Source: Primulina eburnea (taxonomy: Eukaryota; Streptophyta; Magnoliopsida; Lamiales; Gesneriaceae). From it: a stretch of DNA of 64,000 bases. Below, piece by piece: positions 1 through 10,380 of the stretch. The notes beneath the pieces were generated by a model, which ran no database searches, was not told the DNA's origin, and saw nothing but the letters and a program-made list of their open reading frames with translations. The first letter of the stretch is position 1; every line of letters begins with the position of its first letter. The stretch spans positions 5,836,885 through 5,900,884 of the forward strand of contig NC_133102.1 in assembly GCF_022965805.1 (NCBI RefSeq), in the 5' to 3' direction. A program made the translations under genes and the position numbers.

Positions 1-684
1 GCTTACAGCTCGGAAATCGGCCAGAGCAGGCCGGCCGAGTATACCGTTGTAAGAAGAAGGGGCATCCACCACAGTAAAACACGTCATTTTTGTGATGCGG
101 TGTGGTCCCGTCCCTAGAGATAAGGGGAGCATGATTTGTCCAATAGTTTGGACCGCATGTCCTGTGAAGCCAAATAAAGGTGTAGAGATATGATCAAACT
201 CGAAACCTTCCACCTTCATTTGGTCAAGGGTTCTTTTGAAAAGTATATTGACTGAGCGTCCGGTGTCAACAAAGATTCTTGCGACGTCGTAGTTGGCGAC
301 CGTAAGAGTGACTAATAAGGCGTCGTTATGAGGTGCCGCGACACCTTTCAAATCATTCGGCCCGAAGCCGATGACGGGGTCATCTTTGGGGGCAAGGTCT
401 AACCCCAGACTTTCCAATCTCCGACCATGAGCTTTACGAGCTCTGCCTGAATCTCCGTCGGTGGCACCGCCCGTTATCATATGGATTATACCTCTGGTCG
501 GATCATTAGCAATCTGCTGGACCTTTGGTCCTTGATGTCGCGGGGGTTCATCTCGACCCCCCCGGTTGGGTCGGTTCTCCCGGGGTTGTGGCCTTTGATT
601 TATCCCAGGAGGTCCTCGATCCCTTCTATCATCTCGGTACCTTTCTTCTGATCGAGCTAATAGGTTCTTCATGTGAGGGTCTTT
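1..684 (-). CDS. gypsy gag 3' end and aspartic protease (partial)
   Basis: An open minus-strand frame runs from about 684 to the window edge without a stop. It continues the gag reading frame after a one-base shift at an A run near 682-686. The first part is a basic, Arg/Pro/Gly-rich linker (frame MKNLLARSEERYRDD). Further on comes IFVDTGRSVNILF, which carries the Asp-Thr-Gly active site of a retroviral-type aspartic protease at about 258-272. In this family the protease cuts the Gag-Pol polyprotein during particle maturation. Reverse transcriptase would follow beyond base 1. The usual residue after DTG is Ser or Ala; here it is Arg, which may reduce activity. Confidence 0.8.
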
Positions 685-1943
685 TGCATGATCCTTTGGA
701 CCTCTTCACCCAACTTCTGGCAATCATTCGTAACGTGACCGTACTCTTGATGGAACTCACAAAATTTATCTGAGGGAGGTAAACGTGGTCCCTTTTCGGC
801 TTGTCTCGGGCGCTCCAGCTTTCTTCTTTCTTCGCAAATTGCCATGGCTCTGTCCAAGCTCATGGCCAACGGGGCATAAGGGAAAGGTCCAGGACCTCGG
901 CTCCTTTCGCCTGTTCTTTCTGCAGGCCTCTTCCTACTTGGTTCCACCTTTTCCTTCCCCTTATCTTTATCACCGGGTCGGATATCCACTCGCCTTTGCC
1001 TCTGTGCGTCCTCAAGGTTCACGTATTTCTCAGCTCGGCTAAGGAGCTCATCATAGCTTTGAGGGGGTTTTTTGACCAAGGAATTGAAAAATTGTCCCCC
1101 TCGGAGCCCTTGTGTGAAAGCATTTACCAGAGTTTCCGTTGCTGCAGCTGGGACCTCCAAGGCCGCACTGTTGAATCGTCTAATGAAGTCCCTTAGTGAA
1201 TCTGTATCTCCTTGTTTCAAATTGAACAGGCCTAGTGAGGTTTTCAAGTATTTCTTACTTGTAGCATACTGGTTTATGAATAGGGTGCTGAATTCTCGGA
1301 AGCTGGTAATGGAATGCGGCGGGAGCAGATCAAACCACCTCTGGGCTGGTCCTACTAGGGTGGTAAGGAAGACCCGACATTTGCCCCCATCTGAGTATCG
1401 GTGGAGCAAAGCGGAATTATTAAACCTTCCCAGGTGTTCTTCTGGGTCAGTACTCCCATCATAATCCTTAACAGTGGGTTGGCGGAAATTAACGGGGAGG
1501 TCCTCATTTAGTATTTCTAGGGAGAGTGGACTTTCCCTATCCAACACGGGAGGTCGGCCCCCCATCCGCCTGCCAAGCCTTCTGACTTCCTCCCAAATGG
1601 CTTCTATATGCTCAGGAGGAGGAGGAGGAGGAGGAGGAGGAGGTTGTTGTGGCGGTGTTGATGGAGTCCGATTTCGTCGGAGGGCCTCATTTACAGATCT
1701 ATTAATCAACTGGGCCAATTGGTCTAGGCTAAGATCAGCCACGCTTCTACCTTGGCCACCTCCGGGACCCCGGTTGCCATCTGCATGGCCCTGGTTGCCA
1801 CCTCCGGGACCCCGGTTGCCATCTGCATGGCCCTGGTTGCCACCTCCGGGACCTCGGTTACCATCTGCATGGCCCTGGTTGCCATCTCCGGGACCTCGGT
1901 TACCACGCGCAGGGCCTGTTCTTCTACCTGTTCGTCCCCACAT
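669..1943 (-). CDS. Ty3/gypsy Gag protein
   Basis: Encodes 424 residues. The N-terminal 60 or so residues are a repeat of the type GNRGPGGGNQGHAD, followed by a proline run. The retrotransposon gag (capsid-like) domain lies at about residues 150-310, with the typical stretch AQRWFDLLPPHSI. Near the end is CEFHQEYGHVTNDC, an incomplete zinc knuckle (C-x2-H rather than C-x2-C-x4-H-x4-C), common in this type of plant gag. Gag would form the cytoplasmic particle. The frame stops at 669-671 because of a one-base shift; the downstream protease frame is open, so gag and protease were probably once one ORF. The start ATG is 28 bases inside the primer-binding site. Confidence 0.88.
   Translation of the reverse strand: MWGRTGRRTGPARGNRGPGDGNQGHADGNRGPGGGNQGHADGNRGPGGGNQGHADGNRGPGGGQGRSVADLSLDQLAQLINRSVNEALRRNRTPSTPPQQPPPPPPPPPPEHIEAIWEEVRRLGRRMGGRPPVLDRESPLSLEILNEDLPVNFRQPTVKDYDGSTDPEEHLGRFNNSALLHRYSDGGKCRVFLTTLVGPAQRWFDLLPPHSITSFREFSTLFINQYATSKKYLKTSLGLFNLKQGDTDSLRDFIRRFNSAALEVPAAATETLVNAFTQGLRGGQFFNSLVKKPPQSYDELLSRAEKYVNLEDAQRQRRVDIRPGDKDKGKEKVEPSRKRPAERTGERSRGPGPFPYAPLAMSLDRAMAICEERRKLERPRQAEKGPRLPPSDKFCEFHQEYGHVTNDCQKLGEEVQRIMQKTLT
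1615..1642. repeat. GGA trinucleotide run inside gag
   Basis: About nine GGA units on the plus strand encode the polyproline run of Gag on the minus strand. Such a run is prone to length change. Confidence 0.9.
1756..1906. repeat. 42-bp minisatellite inside gag
   Basis: Three full copies and a partial fourth of a 42-bp unit, each encoding 14 residues (GHADGNRGPGGGNQ). The unit length is a multiple of three, so copy changes keep the frame open. Confidence 0.9.
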
Positions 1944-1965
1944 GTCTACGTCTTCTCAGTATTTT

Positions 1966-1982
1966 CCCACAGACGGCGCCAA
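1966..1982 (-). other. primer-binding site of the first gypsy element
   Basis: The minus strand reads TTGGCGCCGTCTGTGGG one base inside the LTR end at 1984. This position and the TGGCGCC start are typical of plant gypsy primer-binding sites. The matching tRNA was not identified. Confidence 0.7.
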
Positions 1983-1983
1983 T

Positions 1984-2797
1984 TGATATTGCTGAAATCG
2001 GTGATGCTAACTGGGAGGTCGGATCCTTGCTAGGAAGGCTCGGATCAAACCTTGGAACGCTGGCTGGAAAGTAGGCACGTCACTCAGGGAGCTCGGATTG
2101 GACTTGCAAGAGTGAGCTGGGAGCTCGGATTTGCGCTTTGAGGGAGCTCGGGTCAGATCTCCGCAATCTGAAAGCACAAACAGGAGTGTGAGAAGGGGGC
2201 CGGAAGGTTGTTCCGGCGTAGCCCCTCCGACGCTCAAGTCAGAGAACAGAAAATTGAGAGAGTAATGTGTGTGCTGAGAGGATGTGTGTATCTGAATCGA
2301 ATGCCTAAAGAGTTAACGAAACCTGGTATTTATAGGTGAACCATAGAGTCCTAGTTTTGGTAAGTTTAGATCCTCAGAATCTTCGGAAGATTTGGTGAGA
2401 TCTTTTGCCAGATTTGGTATTTGATTAGATTTTTAATGGGCCTTACCTTTCTGGGCCTTGATTTCTGTGGGCTACGCGCTCGATGTCTGAGCAAGAACTC
2501 TCGTAGGCATGAGCCCGCCTGAGGCCAGGGCTTTATGGGAGCTCGGCTCGGGAGCTCGGCCGATGAGTCTCCGATCGTCCCGGTATCACCTTATTTGAGG
2601 TCGGCTCGGCTTGGGAGGTCGGCCAGGGAGGTCGGCTTGGGAGGTCGGCTGACTTCTCCAATCATCGTAACTGCTGATATGGGAGGTCGGCCATGGATGA
2701 CCTCCCGGATGACCTCCCGTGCTCCTATGAATACTGGGCTTCTACCGAGGTGGGCTATCGAGAGCGGGCTGAGCCCATCCTCAATCCGGGGGTATCA
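1984..2797 (-). repeat. 5' LTR of the first gypsy element (814 bp)
   Basis: Bounded by TG...CA on the minus strand with inverted ends TGATA/TATCA. It contains a TATA box at 2327-2335 and many copies of the word GGGAG(C/G)TCGG or its GGAGGTCGGC variant, at 2070-2155 and 2530-2720. Confidence 0.85.
2327..2335 (-). promoter_or_regulatory. LTR TATA box
   Basis: The minus strand reads CTATAAATA, a perfect plant TATA box, in the middle of the LTR, with about 340 bp of downstream LTR left for R-U5. It probably drives the element's transcript. Confidence 0.65.
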
Positions 2798-3474
2798 AGT
2801 ATGATACAATATCTAATAAATAGTGTTGGATTAAGTTTGCATGAATAATATTAGTTCTGAGATTGGTGACTTCCTGAAATTTCTCGTTCGTCAAGCTGCT
2901 GATGTTGCGACGCTTGATATGATTGATTAGATGAGTCGTAAAATAGTAATGTCAAATCTTAACGGGTAATATTGTCTATGTTGGGGACAAGACCGGCAGT
3001 AGAAAAATGGTAAGACTGATATTTAAAGGATATGGAGACAACACACCAAGAGATAAAAACGCACATCCTTATAATCATGGGCCTAATAGCCTGACCCATT
3101 AGCACACAAGTAGGTGCACTATGCGCTGTCACAAGTATAAAAAAAAAAAAAAAGAAGTTGTGTCTTAGTTAATAGTTATATATTTTGGTCTAATGGTAAG
3201 CGCTTGCCAAAAAGCTATACAGGAAGAAATTCTGGAGGAAAATATCTCTTCAAGAACTTACTTAATAACTTGCTTTCTTACTCTCATTGCTTCAATAGCC
3301 CTATAATAATAATTTTTGCGATTTTATTGTATTTAGTAAAAAGCTACTAAATATTTGACTACCCTAATATTCAAACTTTAGTCAAAATTGAGTTTGATAA
3401 TATATAATATTTTATATAAAAAGGCATAATAATTCAAAACCATCTCCAAAAAATATGAAATTTTAGAGTAGGTG
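2798..3474. other. spacer between two LTR elements
   Basis: No convincing gene. The tract is AT-rich, with a 15-base A run near 3139. Bases 2798-2802 (AGTAT) would be one half of the target duplication of the gypsy element to the left; the partner is outside the window. Confidence 0.5.
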
Positions 3475-3479
3475 TATCT

Positions 3480-3763
3480 TGTTGTGAAAAAGTAAAAATT
3501 TATGGTAAAAACTAAAAATCTCAAACTCTCAAAATTTACCAAACTACACACTTTATAATATTTTCCACTCTACTCAATTGTGAATTTCTTCAAAAATGGT
3601 GAGCATATTTATAGAATTTCTGTACAAATAATCCAAAAATAAAATACATCATTACCTACATCATCACACACTGATTTTCAATATTTACAACTCTTATTTT
3701 CAATATTCAAATATTCAACATTCAAATATTCAATACACACATTTTAAATATTATTTTTCAACA
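3480..3763 (-). repeat. 3' LTR of the copia element
   Basis: 284 bp, plus strand TGTTGTGAAA ... TTTTTCAACA, matching 15761-16044 with about seven substitutions. The adjacent minus-strand polypurine tract AAGGGGGAG (3764-3772) identifies this copy as the 3' LTR. Confidence 0.95.
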
Positions 3764-3924
3764 CTCCCCCTTGTGATGATGATCATAATGATTGTCTTCA
3801 TTACGTGTTTTTATACTGCCTCATTAAAAACCTTACTAGGAAAAACTCATTGGGATAAAAACCATAGCAAGGGAAAAAGAGTGCAGTCACGTAAACTCCC
3901 CCTCATGTTGACACGAACAATTCT

Positions 3925-5388
3925 TCACAAATTTCGTAGATTGCGCATCCCAATATTATATATGTGCTTTCTGAATATTGACGTAGGAAGTGCCTCTGTG
4001 AAGAGATCTGATGAGTTTTCACTTGATTGAATGTGACGAACATCAATACATTTATTCTTCTCTAACTCCTTGGTAAATGGAAAGAACTTAGGAGGAATAT
4101 GTTTAGTTCTGTTGCTTTTTATGTATTCCTCTTTCATTTGAGCAACACATGCAACATTATCTTCATATAGTATCACAGGCTTCTCGTCGAATGATAATCC
4201 GTATGAGATTTGGATATGTTGGGTCATTGATTTTAACCACACACATTCACGACTTGCTTCATGTAGTGCAATAATCTCTGCATGATTTGATGAAGTTGTT
4301 ACAAGCGTTTGTTTCTGTGAACGCCAAGAAATTGCAGTGCCTCCACGAGTAAATACATATCCAGTTTGGGAACGTGCCTTGTGTGGATCAGATAAGTATC
4401 CAGCATCGGCATAACCAATTATACTTGGATTAGCATCTTTTGAATACAAAAGTCCCAAGTCTGTCGTTCCTCGTAGATAACGGAATATATGTTTAATTCC
4501 GTTCCAGTGTCTCTTTGTTGGATATGTGTTAAACCTTGCCAACAAATTTACGGCAAAAGATATATCAGGCCTTGTAAAATTTGTAAGATACATAAGGGCA
4601 CCGATAGCACTTAGATATGGTACTTCTGGACCAAGAATATCTTCATCTTCTTCACATGGTCGGAATGGATCATTTTCTATGTTTAATGATCTAACAACCA
4701 TTAGAGTACTTAACGGATTTGATTTATCCATATTAAAACGTTTAAAGATCTTTTCTGTATACTTTGTCTGGTGAACAAACATTCCACATTCTTTTTGTAC
4801 AATTTGTAAGCCCAGACAAGACTTGGTTTTTCCAAGATCTTTCATCTCAAATTCTTCATTCAAGTATGACACAACTTCTTGAATTTTCTTGTTCGTTCCA
4901 ATGATGTTTAAATCATCAACATATACAGCAATAATTACGCATCCGGATATTATTTTCTTAATGAAAACACAAGGACATATTGAATTATTTACATATCTCT
5001 TTTTCATCAAGTGATCACTTAGTCGATTATACCACATTCGACTTGATTGCTTTAACCCATATAATGATCTTTGTAATTTCATAGAATAACATTCTCTGGG
5101 TTTTGAACTTTGTGCTTCAGGCATCTTAAATCCTTCAGGGATTTTCATATATATATTACTATCAAGTGATCCATATAAGTAAGCTGTAACAACATCCATA
5201 AGACGCATTTCTAAATTTTCAGATACTGCCAAGCTAATCAAATACCGAAACGTAATTGCATCTATCACGGGAGAATACATTTCTTCATAATCAATTCCAG
5301 GCCTTTGAGAAAAACCTTGTGCAACAAGTCGAGCTTTATATCTTACTATTTCATTTTTCTCATTTCGCTTGCGAATAAAAACCCTTTT
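3925..5388 (-). pseudogene. copia reverse transcriptase and RNase H
   Basis: An open frame of 451 residues (3925-5280) plus about 35 codons upstream in the same frame, after an in-frame TAA at 5389-5391. Reverse transcriptase hallmarks are SLYGLKQS and the catalytic YVDDLNIIG, both intact. The C-terminal half is the copia RNase H domain, with GYADAGYLSD, ALHEASRECVWL and the late stretch LFTEALPTSIF. Together these would copy the element RNA into DNA inside the particle. The domain order RT-RNase H at the 3' end fits Ty1/copia. The single TAA separates it from integrase, so the polyprotein is broken, although this segment alone is well preserved. Confidence 0.9.
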
Positions 5389-5391
5389 TTA

Positions 5392-6293
5392 TCCAACAGG
5401 TTTTACACCTTCAGGTGTAAGGACTATAGGTCCAATAACATTACGTTTAATTAGCGAATCCAATTCAACCTGGATGGCTTCTTTCCATTTTATCCAATCC
5501 TGACGATTTTTACATTCACCAAAAGATTTGGGTTCATGATATTCATTATCATTTATGATGTCGATTGCCACATTATAAGAAAATATATCATCAATTTCTT
5601 CTATATCTTTTCGGTTCCATATTTTTCCAGTATTAATGTAATTGATAGAGATTTCATGATTCTCGTCAGTTTGTGGTTCTGACAGAATATTTTCATCATC
5701 ATGTGTTTCTTCAAGAACATCATTCTCTATTTTGTGATCATCGTGTGTTTCTTCAGGAACATCATTCTTTATTTTGTGATCATCGTGTTTCTCTATGAAT
5801 TTTCTTTTTCGAGGATTTTTATCCTTGGAACCTACTGACCTTCCATGCTTCAGGCGTTTAATGACATCATGAGTATCTTCGATTTGTTTCTTTGGAATTT
5901 CAATTCGAGCAGGGGCATTTGCAGCATGTATATATGATTTAGTTACCCCTTTTGTGTCTGCAAATGCATCTGGTATTTGATTTGCTATTCTTTGCAAGTG
6001 TACAATTTGTTGTACATCTTTTTCACATTGTTTTGTTCTTGGATCCAGATGTAACAATGATGATACATACCATGTAATTTTCTTTTCGGTATGTTTTTGT
6101 CCTCCCCTAACATTGGGAAGTTTTCCTCATTAAAATGACAATCAGCAAAACGTGATGTGAACACGTCTCCTGTCTGAGGTTCAAGATATCGAATGATTGA
6201 TGGACTATCATAACCGATATAAATACCAACCTTTCTTTGAGGTCCCATTTTCTTTCTTTGCGGTGGTGCAATAGGCACAAACCATACATCCAA
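5392..6293 (-). pseudogene. copia integrase C-terminal region and linker, frameshifted
   Basis: Two overlapping frames (6293-5985 and 6057-5392 region) represent one original frame. The first has WFVPIAPPQRKKMGPQRKVG, the well-known stretch after the integrase core in copia Pol; the second has LLHLDPRTKQCEKDVQQIV. The shift lies near 6080-6115. After it comes an acidic linker that contains a short duplicated unit (DDHKIxNDVxEETH, two copies) and leads to the reverse transcriptase. No function is expected from the broken frame. Confidence 0.8.
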
Positions 6294-7198
6294 AAATTCT
6301 CAGATGAGAAATGTCTGGTTCTTTACCAAATGCAAGCTGCAATAGGGAGTATTTATGATATGCACTTGGTCTGATGCTAATTAATGAAGCATCGTGTAAA
6401 ATTGCATGTCCTCATATAGAAATAGGGAGCTTTGTTTTCATAATCATTGGTCTAGCAATCATTTGCAGACGTTTAATCAATGATTCAACCAATCCATTCT
6501 GTGTATGTACATGAGCAACATGATGCTCAACAATGATTCTCATAGACATAACAATAATCATTGAAAGTCTGGGAAGTAAATTCATCAGCATTATCAAGTC
6601 TAATTTTCTTGATTGTATAATCGGGAAATTGATTCCTCAATTTTATTATTTGAGCAAGTAATCTTGCAAATGCAACATTTCGAGTTGACAATAAACATAC
6701 ATGTGACCATCTACTGGAGGCATCAATCAATACCATAAAGTATCTGAATGGTCCACATGGTAGATGGATTGGTCCACAAATATCACCGTAAATTCGTTCA
6801 AGAAACATTGGTGATTCAGTTTGGATTTTGGCTGGTGATGGTCTTATAATAAGTTTTCCAAGAGAACATGCTTTACATTGAAACTTATTATTCTGAAAGA
6901 TCTTCTGGTCTTTCAGTGGATGACCATGTGTATTTTTTATAATTCTTCGCATCATTGTTGAACTAGGATGTCCTAATCGATCATGCCAATTGGATAATAT
7001 TGAAGAATTATCAACTACCATATTTGATTCAATGTGACTTATATGTGTATAATGCAATCCAGTAGGGAGCATTGGTAGTTTTTCAATCACATATTTCTTT
7101 CCTGATTTATATGTGATAAGACACATATACTCCTCATTCCCTTCATTCATTGTTTGAGTATCATACCCATGGGAATATATATCATTAAAACTCAACAA
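6294..7198 (-). pseudogene. copia pre-integrase and integrase core
   Basis: The frame from 7198 contains the pre-integrase zinc-binding part, WHDRLGHPS ... CKACSLGK (HHCC type), then the core: FLERIYGDICGPIH with the first catalytic Asp and IRLDNADEFTSQ with the second. It stops at 6527 and continues in another frame (6597-6412) with HTQNGLVESLIKRLQMIARP, where the catalytic Glu lies. A TGA at 6412-6414 probably replaced a Trp codon, and a small shift near 6290 breaks the frame again. Integrase normally inserts the DNA copy in the nucleus; this copy cannot be translated whole. Confidence 0.85.
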
Positions 7199-7210
7199 AT
7201 TTCTTTTCGA

Positions 7211-7432
7211 TTATGGTGAATATAAAGCATCATTGATAAAAAAATTTGTACCATTAGGTAACAAAAATTGTGCTTTACCACATCCTTTAATCAAGTCTAC
7301 AGGACCTGATATTGTATTCACCGTTGTTTTTGTTGGTTTTAGTTCCAAGAAATATCTTTTATCTCGGAGGATAGTGTGTGTTGTACCACTATCAGGTATG
7401 CAAACTTCAGCTTTGCTCATAGCATTCTCCAT
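7211..7432 (-). pseudogene. copia aspartic protease
   Basis: A 73-residue frame with CIPDSGTTHTILRDKRYF: Asp-Ser-Gly is the copia protease active site. It ends at a stop at 7211-7213, after which the same frame runs on into the integrase segment (SKRNLLSFNDIYSHG). One nonsense codon therefore separates protease from integrase. Start choice is arbitrary because protease is normally cut from Gag-Pol. Confidence 0.85.
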
Positions 7433-7559
7433 ATTTGAACTTCAAAAAAATATGCAATGAAATAAAATTACTGGCAATATATATTTAAATATAACACATA
7501 TCATAATTATACAATAAAATATTATTATATGAATACATGAAAAATAAATTATTGTACAT

Positions 7560-7882
7560 TTATATTCTACCACTATATTGTTCATTTTCAGAGAAATCAT
7601 TGAGAAAATCTGCAACATCAATATTGTTCATTTCTATCCCACCAACATATTGATAATTTCCAGAGAAATCATTCATAAAATCACCAGCATCAAAATGAGT
7701 TGAATCACTCAAACGGTCACTGCGTTCAATGAAGTTGGTATCCTTTTCTTTCCCCTTTAATGATTCTTTATAAAGTTTACAAAGATGCTCAGGGGCTCGA
7801 CAAATACGGGACCAATGTTCTGGAGTACCACATCTGAAACAAGAACTTTCATATCTTTTTGAGTGATTCTCATTAACACTTG
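7560..7882 (-). pseudogene. copia Gag, C-terminal part with zinc knuckle
   Basis: The minus strand encodes VNENHSKRYESSCFRCGTPE and onwards; CFRCGTPEHWSRIC has the start of a CCHC zinc knuckle, the nucleic-acid-binding end of Gag. A tail with a repeated DAGDFMNDFSGN/VADFLNDFSEN unit follows and ends at 7560. The N-terminal part of the same gag is at 14644-15056; the two are split by the nested gypsy element. Longer open frames over 7883-8087 come from gypsy LTR repeats and are not gag. Confidence 0.85.
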
Positions 7883-8928
7883 TATTCTCAACAACATCGA
7901 CGATACGTCGCACCCCAACACCGGCGACAGCAATATCGTCGAACGAACAACAACATCGACGATACGTCGCACCCCAACACCGGCGACAGCAATATCGTCG
8001 AACGAACAACATCATCGACGATACGTCGCACCCCAACACCGGTGACAGCAATATCGTCGAACGAATAACATCAACGATACGTCGCACCCCAACTCCGGCG
8101 ACAGCAATATCGTTGAACGAACAACATCAACGTGACAACATCAACGAGAAGTCTCCCAACAACGATAGTCAACAATATCAACAATAATAAACAACAACAA
8201 ATATAATATCAAATCACCCAATTCCGGTGATTTATCATCGTTCAACGCAATAGTATTCATCAATACTAAACAATAACAACATATGCTCGTACGTCAACAC
8301 GTACCTGATAATCGAGTGTATATATATAATCTGGGTATTTCTTTGATCCTGAGGCTTGTGTTGTATCTAAATAATTCAACAACATATATCAGATCATTGT
8401 CACCGTATCAACATAATCATAACAGCCTCAATATATCACCTCAAATAGCCCAGCAACAATTTATTCAACAAAATATAAAACTCGATTATAAATTATTATC
8501 GCTCAACATTTTAATATTCTAGTGTATTTAATTCACAATACTACTATCAAATACACCATAATTAATTAACTTCAAATAATAGGCTATTTTACAACATCCG
8601 TAAAATTATGAAAACTTTATATCAACGTGTAGCCTATACTTCGTAGACTCCGAATATATAATCAGAATTAATAATAACTGACAAACAACTCTCCAATCTC
8701 AGCCCAACGATTAAAAATCTCTAATTAAAATAAATTAGAAATAATTCAAAATAACACCACTATAATCTTCTCTACTTCGTTAAAATCATACGCTAGTCAA
8801 CAATCTTCAATTTCAGTATGATTTAACAATTTATCGGATTTATTCCAGAAATCGACGAATTTCAAACATCACCAAAACTATAAAATTTATACCTCAAATC
8901 GAAGACCTCGTGTCAACGATTCCAAAAC
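7883..8928 (-). repeat. 3' LTR of the nested gypsy element, truncated on both sides
   Basis: Matches about 13165-14209 of the right LTR. It lacks the U5-side 420 bp (right LTR 12742 to about 13165) and the U3-side 430 bp (14210-14638). Its outer edge abuts the target duplication and its inner edge is fused to integrase sequence at 8926-8928. Confidence 0.85.
7895..8135. repeat. minisatellite in the left gypsy LTR
   Basis: About four copies of a 53-59-bp GC-rich unit built on ACGATACGTCGCACCCCAAC and GGCGACAGCAATATCGTCG. The same array is present in the right LTR at about 13195-13425. The array is open on both strands, which creates spurious Arg-rich ORFs. Confidence 0.9.
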
Positions 8929-9175
8929 ATAAGCACGCAACATATCCTCAAGCGTCTGAATAGTATCAGGACCGGTAACTGCAGCTCGATCAACGTCATC
9001 CCAATATAACGGAGATCTACAGCGTTTCCCATACAATGCCTCAAATGGAGCCATCTGAATACTACTCTGATAACTATTGTTATACGCAAACTCTACCAAT
9101 GGAGTAGATGACTGCCAAGCAGATTTAAAATCCATAACATAAGCACGCAACATATCCTCAAGCGTCTGAATAGTA
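8926..9175. repeat. 40-bp direct repeat at the pol/3' LTR junction
   Basis: Bases 8926-8965 and 9136-9175 are identical (AACATAAGCACGCAACATAT followed by 20 more). The right copy is the proper integrase position; the left copy sits as filler between integrase sequence and the truncated LTR. Confidence 0.95.
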
Positions 9176-10380
9176 CGCTCAGTCTGACCATCTGTCTGAG
9201 GATGATAAGCTGTACTCAATCTCAACTCTGTCCCCATCGCAGTCTGCAATCCTTCCCAAAAATGAGAAGTAAATCAAGGATCTCTATCAGATATAATAGA
9301 CACTGGAATCCCATGCAATCGTACAATCTCTCGTATATACCACTGTGCCATCGTCAAGTACGTACTACTCATGCTATAGGGTATAAAATGTGCAACTTTC
9401 GTCAATCGATCAACAATCACCCAAATAGCATCAATAGTTCCAGTGCTTCTTGGCAAATGAGTCACAAAATCCATCGATATGTGCTCCCATTTCCAAGTAG
9501 GTACTTCTAAACTCCTCAACTCACCTCCCAGCCTTCTCCTCTCAGTTTTGATTTGTTAACAATTGAGACATTGACGTACAAAATCAATCACATCACGTTT
9601 CATTCCTTTCCACCAAAACTGAGAGCGTAGATCCTTATACATCTTCTTGCCACCAGGGTGGATAGAATATCGACTACAATGGGCACACCGCAACAGACCC
9701 TGGCGCAACTCAGATGCATCAGGAACTACCCATCTAACCTTCATCCTCAAACTGCCATCATCGGCCACTCTAAAATGGGTATCTTGTTTCGTGTGGTTTC
9801 AGCTGTCTCGAGGCATATGCCACAACATGTCGATCCTGCATCAAAACACATCCCAAACCATGTAATGATGCATCAGTATAATCAACAAACCTCTCATTTT
9901 ATGTGGGGATTGATAACACCGGTGCAGTCGTCAGTCGGTGTTTCAACTCCTGAAAACTCCTCTCACATGCTTCAGACCACTGAAATCGCACACCTTTCTG
10001 GGTCAACTGTGTCAAAGGTCTAGCAATCTTTGAAAATCCCTCGATAAATCGACGATAATAACCTGCTAAACCCAAGAAACTACGAATCTCAGGTACAGAT
10101 GTAGGTGAAGACCACTGTAACACGGATTCGATCTTCGTTGGATCAACAGAAATCTCATCTCTCGATATAACATGACCCAAGAAGACCACTCGATCCAACC
10201 AAAACTCACACTTACTGAGTTTGGCATACAACTGTCTATCTCGCAACACCTGTAATACTGAACGCAAGTGCCCTGCATGCTCAGCCTCACTCCTGGAATA
10301 TATCAATATATCATCAATGAACACAATAACAAATCGATCGAGATAAGGCTGAAATACCCTATTCATCAAACTCATGAAAC
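8966..10380 (-). pseudogene. nested gypsy pol: RT C-terminus, RNase H, integrase (broken)
   Basis: The frame 10375-9899 carries the reverse transcriptase catalytic motif [13 protein letters not shown] and then the connection to RNase H ([11 protein letters not shown]). A base is missing at about 10378-10383, so this frame is shifted from the upstream RT part. The next segment begins [18 protein letters not shown], the RNase H start, but breaks off after about 40 residues and jumps to the integrase zinc finger (LLRCAHCSRYSIHPG ... FVRQCLNC, HHCC), so most of RNase H is deleted. The integrase core follows in two pieces (9519-9274: WEHISMDFVTHLP and IVDRLTKVAHF; 9249-8966: STAYHPQTDGQTERTIQTL). 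Its C-terminal third is missing at the LTR junction. Confidence 0.88.

Larger units (their letters stand above)
1..2797 (-). mobile_element. Ty3/gypsy LTR retrotransposon, 5' part, cut by window edge
   Basis: Reading the minus strand, this holds an LTR (2797 to 1984), a primer-binding site directly inside it, a gag gene and the start of a protease. The LTR begins TGATACCCCC and ends AATATCA, so the ends form the inverted repeat TGATA/TATCA. The rest of pol and the other LTR lie left of base 1, so target duplication and age cannot be judged. Placement in Ty3/gypsy rests on the retrotransposon gag domain and the following aspartic protease; the clade is not assigned. Confidence 0.9.

Noticed and set aside
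1474..1986. 170-residue plus-strand ORF opposite gag
   Set aside because: Shadow of the gag repeats on the other strand; composition is Pro/Gly low complexity.
3183..3205. TGGTCTAATGGTAAGCGC resembles a tRNA/SINE A box
   Set aside because: No B box or poly-A tail at the expected distance.
7863..8087. Overlapping Arg/Thr-rich ORFs on both strands
   Set aside because: They come from the LTR minisatellite, recur identically at 13.1-13.5 kb and have no family match.
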